Source of the DNA: Rhodanobacter sp. C01
Lineage (GTDB): Bacteria; Pseudomonadota; Gammaproteobacteria; Xanthomonadales; Rhodanobacteraceae
DNA length: 64,000 nucleotides
Assembly (NCBI RefSeq): GCF_002001045.1
Contig: NZ_MUNR01000011.1
Span: 248,001-312,000 of the forward strand
Direction: 5' to 3'
Below are positions 35,389-43,424 of this stretch, piece after piece. The notes beneath the pieces are model-generated. The model saw only the letters and a list, made by a program, of their open reading frames with translations. It did no database searches and was not told the DNA's origin. The translations under genes and the position numbers were made by a program. How positions within the stretch are numbered: position 1 is the first letter of the stretch; each line of letters begins with the position of its first letter.

Positions 35389-37266
35389 TCAGGCGTCGAG
35401 CTCAGCCCAGCGGGCGTAGGAGACTTCCAGCTCAGCCTGCAATTTCGCCACGGCTTCATTCGCCTTGGTGATCGTTGCACTGTCCTGCTTGAAGAACCCC
35501 GGCGAAGTCATCGCTTCGCCATGCGCGGCGATCTCGGTCTCGAGCTGCTCGATGCGCTTGGGCAGCAGTTCCAGTTCGCGCTGATCCTTGAAGCTGAGTT
35601 TGCGCTTGGGCGCTGCTGCCGCCGGTGCCTGTGCTGGTTCGTTGCGAACCAGTCCCGGTTTGGCGGCAGCCGCAGCAACTGCGGTGGCGGCAGCCGGCCG
35701 CTGGCGCAGCCAGTCGCTGTAGCCACCGACGTATTCGCCGATCTGGCCGTTGCCTTCCAGCACCAAGGTGCTGGAGACCACGTTGTCGAGGAACGCGCGG
35801 TCGTGCGAGACCAGCAGCAGGGTACCCTGGTAGTCGGTCAGCAGTTCTTCCAGCAGTTCCAGCGTTTCCACGTCCAGATCGTTGGTCGGTTCGTCCATCA
35901 CCAGCAAGTTGGACGGCTGCGCGAACAGCTTGGCCAGCAGCAGGCGGTTGCGTTCGCCGCCGGACAGGCGAGTAATCGGTGCGCGGGCACGCTCGGGCGA
36001 GAACAGGAAGTCCTGCAGGTAGCCGATGATGTGCTTGCGCTGGCCGTTCAACTCGATGAACTCGCGGCCTTCGGCCACGTTGTCCAGCGCATTGAGCTTG
36101 TCGTTGAGCTGCAGGCGGTGCTGGTCGAAGTAGGCGATCTGGATGCCGGTGCCCAGTTCCGCAGTGCCGCGCTGCGGCTGCAGCTCGCCGAGCATGATCT
36201 TGAGCAGGGTGCTCTTGCCGGCGCCGTTCGGGCCGATGATGCCGATGCGGTCGCCGCGCATGATCGTGGTGGTGAGATCGTCGATCAGCACACGGCCGTC
36301 GTAGGCCTGGTGCACGTGCTCGAGATCGATCACCTTCTTGCCCGAGGCCTGCGCATTGGCCGCGGTCATCTTGACGTTGCCATTGAGGTTGCGCCGCTCG
36401 GCGCGTTCCACGCGCAATGCCTTCAGCGCGCGCACGCGGCCCTCGTTGCGCGTGCGCCGGGCCTTGATGCCCTGGCGGATCCACACTTCCTCCTGCGCCA
36501 GCTTCTTGTCGAACAGCGCGTTGGCCTGCGATTCGGCGTGCAGCCGCTCCTCGCGGCGACGCAGGTAGTTGTCGTAGTCGCCGGGCCAGTCGGTCAGCGC
36601 GCCGCGGTCGATCTCGACGATGCGTGTGGCCAGCGCACGGAGAAAGCTGCGGTCATGTGTGACGAACAGGATGCTGCCGTCGAACTGCTTGAGAAAGTTC
36701 TCCAGCCAGCCGATCGCCTCGATGTCCAGATGGTTGGTCGGCTCGTCCAGCAGCAATACGTCGGGCTTGCGAACCAGCGCCTGCGCCAGCAGCACGCGAC
36801 GCTTCATGCCGCCGGACAGGGCAGCGAAGTCGGTGTCGGCGGGCAGTTCCAGCTTGGTCAAAACCTCGGTGACACGGCGATCCAGGTCCCAGCCGTGCTG
36901 CGCCTCGATCTGGTGCTGCACATCGCCCAGCGCATCGAAGTCGCCCTCGTGCAGCAGGTGGTGGTAGCGGGCAAGCAAATGGCCGAGATCGCCAAGGCCC
37001 TCGGATACGACGTCGAATACGGTGCCTTCGGTACCTTGCGGTACCTCCTGCGCCATTCGCGCCACCACGATGCCGTTCTGCACCCGTACCTCACCGTCGT
37101 CGGCATGCAGCTCGCCGGCGATCAGCTTCATCAGGGTGGACTTGCCTTCGCCATTGCGACCGACGATGCACACACGCTCATTGCGTTCGATCGACAGATC
37201 GACATGTTCGAGCAGGAGGGGGCCGCCGATACTGAAGTCGACGCTTTGCAATTGGATAAGGGACAT
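35389..37266 (-). CDS. uup: ABC-F ATPase Uup
   Basis: 625-residue soluble protein with two ATPase domains and no membrane helices. Walker A motifs GRNGEGKST (about 37) and GPNGAGKST, signatures LSGGMKRR and LSGGERNR, and Walker B LLLDEPTNHLD and LVMDEPTNDLD are seen. A Lys/Arg-rich linker joins them. The C-terminal 60 residues form a coiled coil (LPKRIEQLETEIAAHG to KLQAELEVSYARWAEL), which distinguishes Uup from EttA. Uup affects ribosome function and transposon excision in E. coli. A separate EttA is also in the window. Confidence 0.92.
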   Translation of the reverse strand: MSLIQLQSVDFSIGGPLLLEHVDLSIERNERVCIVGRNGEGKSTLMKLIAGELHADDGEVRVQNGIVVARMAQEVPQGTEGTVFDVVSEGLGDLGHLLARYHHLLHEGDFDALGDVQHQIEAQHGWDLDRRVTEVLTKLELPADTDFAALSGGMKRRVLLAQALVRKPDVLLLDEPTNHLDIEAIGWLENFLKQFDGSILFVTHDRSFLRALATRIVEIDRGALTDWPGDYDNYLRRREERLHAESQANALFDKKLAQEEVWIRQGIKARRTRNEGRVRALKALRVERAERRNLNGNVKMTAANAQASGKKVIDLEHVHQAYDGRVLIDDLTTTIMRGDRIGIIGPNGAGKSTLLKIMLGELQPQRGTAELGTGIQIAYFDQHRLQLNDKLNALDNVAEGREFIELNGQRKHIIGYLQDFLFSPERARAPITRLSGGERNRLLLAKLFAQPSNLLVMDEPTNDLDVETLELLEELLTDYQGTLLLVSHDRAFLDNVVSSTLVLEGNGQIGEYVGGYSDWLRQRPAAATAVAAAAAKPGLVRNEPAQAPAAAAPKRKLSFKDQRELELLPKRIEQLETEIAAHGEAMTSPGFFKQDSATITKANEAVAKLQAELEVSYARWAELDA

Positions 37267-37490
37267 CCGCCCATTGTAGCGGCTGGCTTGCTGAAAGCCG
37301 CCGCGACCTGAATGACCGCTTTCAGGGGGCGCGGCGGCGCTGCCGTTAATTACATGTTAGACAATTCATTGAAAAACATGCGTTTGGCCTGAATAATTCG
37401 TGCATTCTCTATGTATATTTCGCCGATTACGTATTAAGGTAGCGCCCACGCGGGGTGATGCTGCGGTTCAATAGTTGTGAGGAAACCGGG

Positions 37491-38642
37491 TTGGCAATCG
37501 AGTTCAAAAAACCGGCGTGGTGGCTGGACCGGCTTCGTGGCATGTTTGCGGCGCTGTTCCTGTGCGGTTTGGGCGGCTTTGCCGGGGTGGCCCACGCCGG
37601 CTACGCCGCTATTGTCGTCGATCCGGCCACTGGCCAGGTTCTGAACGCGGTCAACCCGGACGAGCAGAACTACCCGGCCTCGCTCGCCAAGATGATGACG
37701 CTCTACCTCACTTTGCAGTCGCTGCAGAGCGGCAAGCTGAAGGTCGACCAGCAGCTGCCGGTATCGGCCTGGGCCGCAGCCAAGGCGCCGACCAAGCTCG
37801 GCCTGCGCCGTGGCCAGACCATTTCGGTGGGCGACTGCATCCTGGGCATGATCACGAAATCAGCCAATGATGCGGCGACGGTGGTGGCCGAAGGCCTTGG
37901 CGGCTCCGAAGGTCACTTCGCCGACATGATGAATGCCCAGGCTGCTCGCCTCGGCATGACCCATACCCATTTCGACAATGCTTCCGGGCTGCCCGATCCG
38001 GCCAGCGTGACGACGGCACGTGACATGGTGACGCTGGCGATGGCGCTTTATCACGACTACCCGCAGTACACGCACTATTTCGCGGCGAAGGAATTCATGT
38101 TCCGCGGACGTCTGGTGCGTGGCCACAACCGCCTGATGGACCGTTATCCGGGCATGGACGGGCTGAAGACCGGCTTCACCGATGCGTCCGGCTTCAATCT
38201 GGCCTCGACTGCGGTCAGGGATGGCCAACGCCTGTTCGGCGTGGTCATGGGAGGGCATACCGCAGGCGCCCGCGATCAATTGATGGCCCGATTGCTGGAT
38301 GACAGCTTCGATCATCAGCAGACCCCGGCGATCCTGGTCGCCCAGGCCGCTGGTGTCGGTCCCAGCATGACGCGCCGGATGCTGGCTGCGCTGTCACCCA
38401 TCGGGAGCGCCGAGGCCGAAACGGTGCCGGTGCGGCAGCGTCAGCATCGACGTGGCAAGCGCACAGTCGCGGCCAGCGGCAGCTGCACTCCGCATAAGGG
38501 TGTCAATTGTCCCCGTCGTGATCAGGCACACCATCCGGCACGCGGCGCGAGCACTCGACTCGCCACCCAGCATCGGCGGAACGGCAAGCAGCAGAAGGCC
38601 ACCTTGGCCTCGCGTCACGCCGATCCGGCCAAGGCGCCATGA
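37491..38642 (+). CDS. D-alanyl-D-alanine carboxypeptidase (class C low-molecular-weight PBP)
   Basis: About 383-residue periplasmic serine peptidase trimming peptidoglycan stem peptides. After a signal peptide (hydrophobic FAALFLCGLGGFAGVAHA) come SLAK (Ser64/Lys67), SAN (124-126) and KTG (226-228), the three penicillin-binding motifs. The Arg/His-rich C-terminal tail (about residues 300-383) is unlike the usual amphipathic anchor of DacA/DacC. TTG with AGGA eight bases upstream is the best start; ATG at 37458 in the same frame is an alternative. Upstream 37267-37490 is AT-rich and must hold the promoter, but no single pair of boxes stands out. Confidence 0.85.
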   Translation: MAIEFKKPAWWLDRLRGMFAALFLCGLGGFAGVAHAGYAAIVVDPATGQVLNAVNPDEQNYPASLAKMMTLYLTLQSLQSGKLKVDQQLPVSAWAAAKAPTKLGLRRGQTISVGDCILGMITKSANDAATVVAEGLGGSEGHFADMMNAQAARLGMTHTHFDNASGLPDPASVTTARDMVTLAMALYHDYPQYTHYFAAKEFMFRGRLVRGHNRLMDRYPGMDGLKTGFTDASGFNLASTAVRDGQRLFGVVMGGHTAGARDQLMARLLDDSFDHQQTPAILVAQAAGVGPSMTRRMLAALSPIGSAEAETVPVRQRQHRRGKRTVAASGSCTPHKGVNCPRRDQAHHPARGASTRLATQHRRNGKQQKATLASRHADPAKAP

Positions 38643-38657
38643 CATCTGATGAGTAGG

Positions 38658-38678
38658 GTCAGGCCGACGAGGCCTGAC
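38658..38678. terminator. Hairpin after carboxypeptidase gene
   Basis: GTCAGGCC and GGCCTGAC with a five-base loop, 15 bases after the stop codon and in front of the convergent phaZ end. There is no T-run, so it is a weak or Rho-assisted terminator at best. Confidence 0.4.
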
Positions 38679-38788
38679 ATGGGCATGGACGGGCAGGCGC
38701 GCACGGCATATCCAGCTGGACACGCGGGCTTCCGCCTAAACCAGAAACAGGCCGCATCGCGGACCGTTTTCGTCATGCCACATCGTGC

Positions 38789-40042
38789 CTATTTGGCGGC
38801 GCGGTCGAACTTGCGGATGAAGTCACGCACCTGCGGATAGACCGTCTCGCGCCAGCGGCGGCCGCTGAAGATGCCGTAGTGGCCAGCACCTGCGATCACC
38901 TGATGTGCGCGCCGCGTGGCCGGGATGCCGCTGCACAGATCGTGCGCGGCCTGGGTCTGGCCGAGACCGGAGATGTCATCCAGCTCGCCCTCGATGGTCA
39001 GCAGCGCACTGCGCTTGATCGCTGCCGGGTTCACCCGTTCGCCGGCAACATCCCACAGTCCGCGTGGCAGCAGGAACTGCTGGAACACCTTCTCGATGGT
39101 GTCGAGATAGAACTCGGCCGGCATGTCGAGCACGGCGTTGTATTCGTCGTAGAACTTGCGGTGTGATTCGGCATCGTCGAGATCGCCGCGCACCAGATCC
39201 TGGTAGAAATCCCAATGCGAGTTGAGGTGACGTCCCGGGTTCATCGCAATGAATCCGGCGTGCTGCAGGAAGCCCGGATACACCTCGCGACCGCGGCCGG
39301 GGTAGTTCGGCGGCACGGTGTGGATCACGTTGCCCTTGAACCACGACAGCGGCTGGTTGGTGGCCAGATTGTCGACGCTGGTGGGGCTGCGTCGCGTATC
39401 GATAGGGCCGCCCATCATGGTCAGGCTGCGCGGTGTGTCTTCGCCGCGCGCGGCCATCAGCGACACCGCCGCCAGTACCGGCACGGTGGGCTGGCATACC
39501 GAGATCACATGCAATGAGCCTGCGCCGATATGCCGGATGAATTCCTCGACGTAAGCGATGTAGTCGTCCAGGCCGAAGGTACCCTCGGCCGTCGGCACCA
39601 TGCGTGCGTCGACCCAGTCGGTGATGTAGACCTTGTGGTCGCGCAACAGTGTGCGCACGGTATCGCGCAGCAGGGTGGCGTGATGACCGGACAGCGGCGC
39701 CACCACCAGCACCACCGGATCGGTCTTCATCTTCTCGATGGTGCCCGGATCGTCGCTGAAGCGCTTGAAGCGCTTCAGCTGGCAGAACGGCTTGGCCAGC
39801 GCGATACGCTCAATCACCGCGATCTCGTGGTCATGCGCCGTGGCGATGTGGATATCGAATTCAGGCTTCTCGTAGTCCTTGCCCAGCCGATGGATCAGTT
39901 CGTAACCGGCAGCCATCCTCTGTGAGCCCGGCAGTTGCGCGAACGGGCTGCTGTTGTCGTTGAGCATGCTTGCGTTGGCTTGCGCGAAGTAGCTCAGCGG
40001 GCCAAGGAAGGCGCGCTGCCATTCGTGGATTTGATAAAGCAT
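38789..40042 (-). CDS. phaZ: Intracellular polyhydroxybutyrate depolymerase
   Basis: 417-residue depolymerase of the PhaZ1 type, degrading native intracellular PHB granules. The opening MLYQIHEWQR, the PLSGHHATLLRDTVR block and the catalytic Cys183 in HVISVCQPTVPVL match the family, which uses cysteine rather than serine in the lipase-like box. The C-terminal GAGHYGIFSGRRWRE holds the catalytic His. No PHA synthase or phasin gene is in the window, so it is separate from a phaCAB operon. Confidence 0.9.
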   Translation of the reverse strand: MLYQIHEWQRAFLGPLSYFAQANASMLNDNSSPFAQLPGSQRMAAGYELIHRLGKDYEKPEFDIHIATAHDHEIAVIERIALAKPFCQLKRFKRFSDDPGTIEKMKTDPVVLVVAPLSGHHATLLRDTVRTLLRDHKVYITDWVDARMVPTAEGTFGLDDYIAYVEEFIRHIGAGSLHVISVCQPTVPVLAAVSLMAARGEDTPRSLTMMGGPIDTRRSPTSVDNLATNQPLSWFKGNVIHTVPPNYPGRGREVYPGFLQHAGFIAMNPGRHLNSHWDFYQDLVRGDLDDAESHRKFYDEYNAVLDMPAEFYLDTIEKVFQQFLLPRGLWDVAGERVNPAAIKRSALLTIEGELDDISGLGQTQAAHDLCSGIPATRRAHQVIAGAGHYGIFSGRRWRETVYPQVRDFIRKFDRAAK

Positions 40043-40129
40043 CGTGGGGAATAGCCGGGTACGAAAACGCTTCCATCTTAGCGCCGTTTGACCTGCCTGT
40101 GGTGCGCCGCCGCAAACGCTTGCGCCAGA

Positions 40130-40903
40130 TCAATCAGTAACTTGGCCGGAGGCAGGGCGGTATCGGCAGTGCAACAGCACCTCATCGACCCCTCGCGCAT
40201 CGCCCAGCCCGGCGCGCCATTTCAGCGGTTTCTGGAAGTACAACCCGATCGGCATGAACACCCGGTTGTACCACCACATCGCACGTTCGCGGCGATGGGT
40301 GAGATACCACTGGCCGAGGTCGAGCAGGCGCGAGGATTTCGGCTGCATGCCATAGACCGCGCTGTGTTCGACGGTGAAACCGTATCGTGCGAGCCGGGCG
40401 ACAATCCGGTCCGGTTCGTAGCGGCGGCAATGACCGACGAAATCATCGAATGCAGTCCATGCCTCCGGGTGCAGCGGTACCGACAGCAGCAGCTTCGCGC
40501 CGGGTGCCGCCACGCGGCTCAGCTCGGCCAGCGCATTGTGATCGTCGGCGACGTGCTCCAGGATGTCGAAGGCGCAGATAAGGTCGAAGCTGGCATCCAT
40601 GCAGGGCAGCGCGCCGATCATCCCATGCACGCCATTGGCGCCATGCTCGCGCAGGCGCTGCAACGCGGCATGGCTGAGGTCGACGAAGCAGGTGCCGTCC
40701 AATGGCAGGCGTGGGCGCAGACCGGGTGCCACTTCAAGCCGTCGCGGTGCGGCATCGGCCAGTTCGCGCAGCAGCGGCCAGGTGTTGAAACGCTCCGGTC
40801 CTATCAGCTTCGCCTGTGCCCACAGCGATTCGTAGAAGCCGCGGTTGGTGCGGATCAGCTCACTCTCGCTGCGGTTTTCGTTGGGGCGCGTGCCGGGCAT
40901 CAC
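40130..40903 (-). CDS. Class I SAM-dependent methyltransferase
   Basis: 257 residues, Methyltransf_11-like. RLEVAPGLRPRLPL is the degenerate SAM-binding loop, and FDLICAFDILEHVADDHNALAELSRVAAPGAKLLLSVP gives the acidic and post-II/III motifs. An extra C-terminal part (GQWYLTHRRERAMWWYNRVFMPIGLYF) may contact lipid or membrane. Substrate unknown. An ATG is taken at 40903; the next upstream bases offer no better site. Transcribed in the same direction as phaZ and the RDD gene. Confidence 0.78.
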   Translation of the reverse strand: MMPGTRPNENRSESELIRTNRGFYESLWAQAKLIGPERFNTWPLLRELADAAPRRLEVAPGLRPRLPLDGTCFVDLSHAALQRLREHGANGVHGMIGALPCMDASFDLICAFDILEHVADDHNALAELSRVAAPGAKLLLSVPLHPEAWTAFDDFVGHCRRYEPDRIVARLARYGFTVEHSAVYGMQPKSSRLLDLGQWYLTHRRERAMWWYNRVFMPIGLYFQKPLKWRAGLGDARGVDEVLLHCRYRPASGQVTD

Positions 40904-40981
40904 CGGATTGAATACGTTGCGTGCTGAGCGAAACGTGAAGCTGGCGGAATGTCAGAGGCATGCACAGGCCGCATCCCTCGG

Positions 40982-41485
40982 TCATCCCAGCTGACGGATC
41001 TCGGTATGTGCTGCAAGGTCATGCAGCGCCCGTCGGCGCGGATCGAACAGCGCCACCGCGAACCATGTCGTCCACACGATCAGCAGGGCCCACAGCGTTG
41101 GCGACAAGCCGATCACCGGCTCCAGCATCAGCAGGATCAGCGGCGCTGCCGCCACCAGCAGGCGGATCAACACCTGCTGCAGCGACGGCGTACCACCATC
41201 GTCGCGGGTGACCTGGATGCGCCATGGGCGCATGCCTACCGTCTGTCCGCCGCGCCGCCACGAGCTGACGAAGTAGGCGGCCAGTACCAACCCCTGCAAC
41301 AGCTGGTACCAGGCCGGAATCACGGTCGTGGTGCCGGTGCGGATCAGCTGGCCGTGGGTGGCCAGCTGGCAGAGCAGGCCGACCACCATCACGATCGCCA
41401 CCACGATCAGCAGGTCATAGACCAGTGCAAGCAGGCGGCGCCACAAGGGGCAGGGCAGGTTGGTGACATGCAGCGTGGTGGGCAT
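40982..41485 (-). CDS. RDD-family membrane protein
   Basis: 167 residues with three or four membrane helices (about 15-40, 62-82 and 110-145). The RDD pattern is visible: LPCPLWRRLLALVYDLLIV with conserved Arg and Asp, GQTVGMRPWRIQV, and the end RRRALHDLAAHT. Function is unknown; some relatives act in Na+/H+ transport. The ATG before PTTLHV was chosen. The longer frame overlaps the divergent xerD start. Confidence 0.8.
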   Translation of the reverse strand: MPTTLHVTNLPCPLWRRLLALVYDLLIVVAIVMVVGLLCQLATHGQLIRTGTTTVIPAWYQLLQGLVLAAYFVSSWRRGGQTVGMRPWRIQVTRDDGGTPSLQQVLIRLLVAAAPLILLMLEPVIGLSPTLWALLIVWTTWFAVALFDPRRRALHDLAAHTEIRQLG

Positions 41486-41534
41486 CGGACGCGTTCGCTT
41501 GCGTAGTGCGCGCGCAATGCCCAGCATCGTGCGC

Positions 41535-42452
41535 ATGAAGAAGGAAGAAAGCCGTACCAGTATCGCCGAAGCGGACCGGCTGAGCATCAGCACGTTTCTC
41601 GAACGGGTGTGGTCGGAGGACGGCCTGGCTGATCGCACCCTGGAAGCCTACCGACGCGACCTTGAGGCGCTGGCGCGCTGGCTTGCCGCGCGTGGGCGCG
41701 GCCTGCACACGGCACGGCGCGAGGATATTTCCGCCTATCACGGCATGCCGTCGGTGGCGGTGCGCTCGATTGCGCGACAGCAGTCCGCGTTCCGTCGCTA
41801 CTACGCGTTCCTCGCACGCAGCGAACCGGACTTTGTCGATCCGACCCTGCTGATCGAGCGCCCGAAAATGCCGCGCAGCCTGCCCAAGGCGCTGGCCGAA
41901 CGCGAAATCGAAGCCCTGCTGAATGCGCCGGATATGACGACCGCGCTCGGCCTGCGCGACCGCGCGATGCTGGAGCTGATGTATGCCTCCGGTTTGCGCG
42001 TGTCCGAGCTGGTCGAGTTGCCGCTGGCGGCACTGAATGCACGCCAGGGCGTGCTGCGGGTCACCGGCAAGGGTGGCAAGGACCGGCTGGTGCCGGTGGG
42101 CGAACTGGCGCTGGAACACATCGGCACGTACCTGGCCAGTGCGCGGCCGGAGTTGGCGAAGGGCCGCCAGCCGGCCGCGCTGTTCCTCAGCAGGCGTGGC
42201 GAGGGGATGACCCGGCAGATGTTCTGGACGCTGGTGAAACGCCATGCACAGACCGTCGGCATCCATGCCAAACGCATCTCGCCGCATGTGCTGCGGCATT
42301 CGTTTGCCACCCATCTGTTGAATCACGGTGCCGACTTGCGCGCCTTGCAGATGCTGCTCGGCCACAGCTCGCTCAGCACCACGCAGATTTATACGCTGGT
42401 GGCGAAAGAAGGGCTGAAACGCTTGCATGCGCAGCATCATCCACGCGGTTGA
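41535..42452 (+). CDS. xerD: Tyrosine recombinase XerD
   Basis: 305-residue site-specific recombinase that, with XerC, resolves chromosome dimers at dif. The N-terminal core-binding domain (about 15-105) is followed by the catalytic domain with Arg155 (ASGLRVSEL), Lys in GKGGKDR (179-182), His251, Arg254 (HVLRHSF), His277 (LGHSS) and nucleophile Tyr286 (TTQIYT). The length and N-terminus favour XerD over XerC or a phage integrase. The start at MKKEESR is chosen because the upstream extension overlaps the divergent RDD gene. Confidence 0.92.
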   Translation: MKKEESRTSIAEADRLSISTFLERVWSEDGLADRTLEAYRRDLEALARWLAARGRGLHTARREDISAYHGMPSVAVRSIARQQSAFRRYYAFLARSEPDFVDPTLLIERPKMPRSLPKALAEREIEALLNAPDMTTALGLRDRAMLELMYASGLRVSELVELPLAALNARQGVLRVTGKGGKDRLVPVGELALEHIGTYLASARPELAKGRQPAALFLSRRGEGMTRQMFWTLVKRHAQTVGIHAKRISPHVLRHSFATHLLNHGADLRALQMLLGHSSLSTTQIYTLVAKEGLKRLHAQHHPRG

Positions 42453-42544
42453 GAGTGCTCCCGGTCAGGGTTCGATCGGCCGGCTATGCGACAATGGGAT
42501 GAATGTTCTGCCGATGTGCGCGGAATGAAGGAATGAGGTTGCCG

Positions 42545-43333
42545 ATGTTGAAGAGACTGTTGCTGGCGTTGTGCGTAGGCGGGTTTTCGCTGAGTGCCTG
42601 CTCGGCCGAAAATGCCGCGCCCGCGCCCGCGGCGCCTGCAGCTGCCGCCCCGACCGTCACGCCAGCGGCAGAGCAGATGGTGCGGCAGGCGATTGGCAAG
42701 CTGTCGTCGAAGGTGACGGTCGACTCGATCGAGCCGGCACCGATGCCCGGTTTCTATCAGGTGATCGCTTCCGGCAGGATGGTCTACGTCAGCGCCGATG
42801 GCCGCTACATGTTCGACGGCAATCTGGTGGACTTGGGTCAGCGCACGAACGCCAGCGATGCAGCCTGGGCGCGCTTCCGCCAGGCCGAGCTGGCCAAGGT
42901 GCCGGCTTCCGAGCGCATCGTGTTCGCACCGCCGCATCCGAAGTACACGGTGACCGTGTTCACCGACGTCAACTGCGGTTTCTGCCGGGCCCTGCACGAA
43001 CAGATGGCCGGGTTCAACAAGGCGGGCATCGCCGTGGAATACCTGGCGTGGCCGCGCGAAGGCGTGACTTCCACTTCCGGCAAGCCGACGCCGACCTATA
43101 CCGAGATGGTGTCGGTATGGTGCGCGGCCGACCGCAACGCGGCGTTCACGGCGGCGAAGGAGGGCGTCAAGCCGAAGGCAGCCAGTTGCGTCAATCCGGT
43201 CAAGGACGAATTCAACCTGGGCGTGAAGCTGGGCGTCGACGGCACGCCCACGATCTATGGCCCCGATGGCCGCGTGCTTGGCGGTTACGTCACCCCGGAA
43301 CAGCTGCTGCAGGCCTTGCAGACCGCGGGCTGA
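42545..43333 (+). CDS. dsbC: DsbC-family thiol:disulfide isomerase, probable lipoprotein
   Basis: 262 residues. The signal peptide ends in a lipobox LSAC (Cys19), followed by an Ala/Pro linker, so the protein is probably lipid-anchored, unlike soluble E. coli DsbC. The N-terminal dimerisation domain (about 40-110) precedes the thioredoxin fold with active site CGFC (Cys144/Cys147) in place of the common CGYC, a cis-Pro loop VDGTPTIY, and two further cysteines (SVWCAAD and ASCVNP). GAGG six bases before the ATG decides the start. xerD-dsbC adjacency is common in gammaproteobacteria. Confidence 0.88.
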   Translation: MLKRLLLALCVGGFSLSACSAENAAPAPAAPAAAAPTVTPAAEQMVRQAIGKLSSKVTVDSIEPAPMPGFYQVIASGRMVYVSADGRYMFDGNLVDLGQRTNASDAAWARFRQAELAKVPASERIVFAPPHPKYTVTVFTDVNCGFCRALHEQMAGFNKAGIAVEYLAWPREGVTSTSGKPTPTYTEMVSVWCAADRNAAFTAAKEGVKPKAASCVNPVKDEFNLGVKLGVDGTPTIYGPDGRVLGGYVTPEQLLQALQTAG

Positions 43334-43424
43334 AGCCATTTCGTTGCGGCTTTCGGTGGACGGCTATGCCGTATTGCAGCATCGGTTAGAATAGGCGTTT
43401 CCATCGCATAGCGCCGTTCCCCGC

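Noticed and set aside
35284..37311. A 675-codon open frame opposite uup
   Set aside because: Mirrors the Uup reading frame and has no recognisable motifs.
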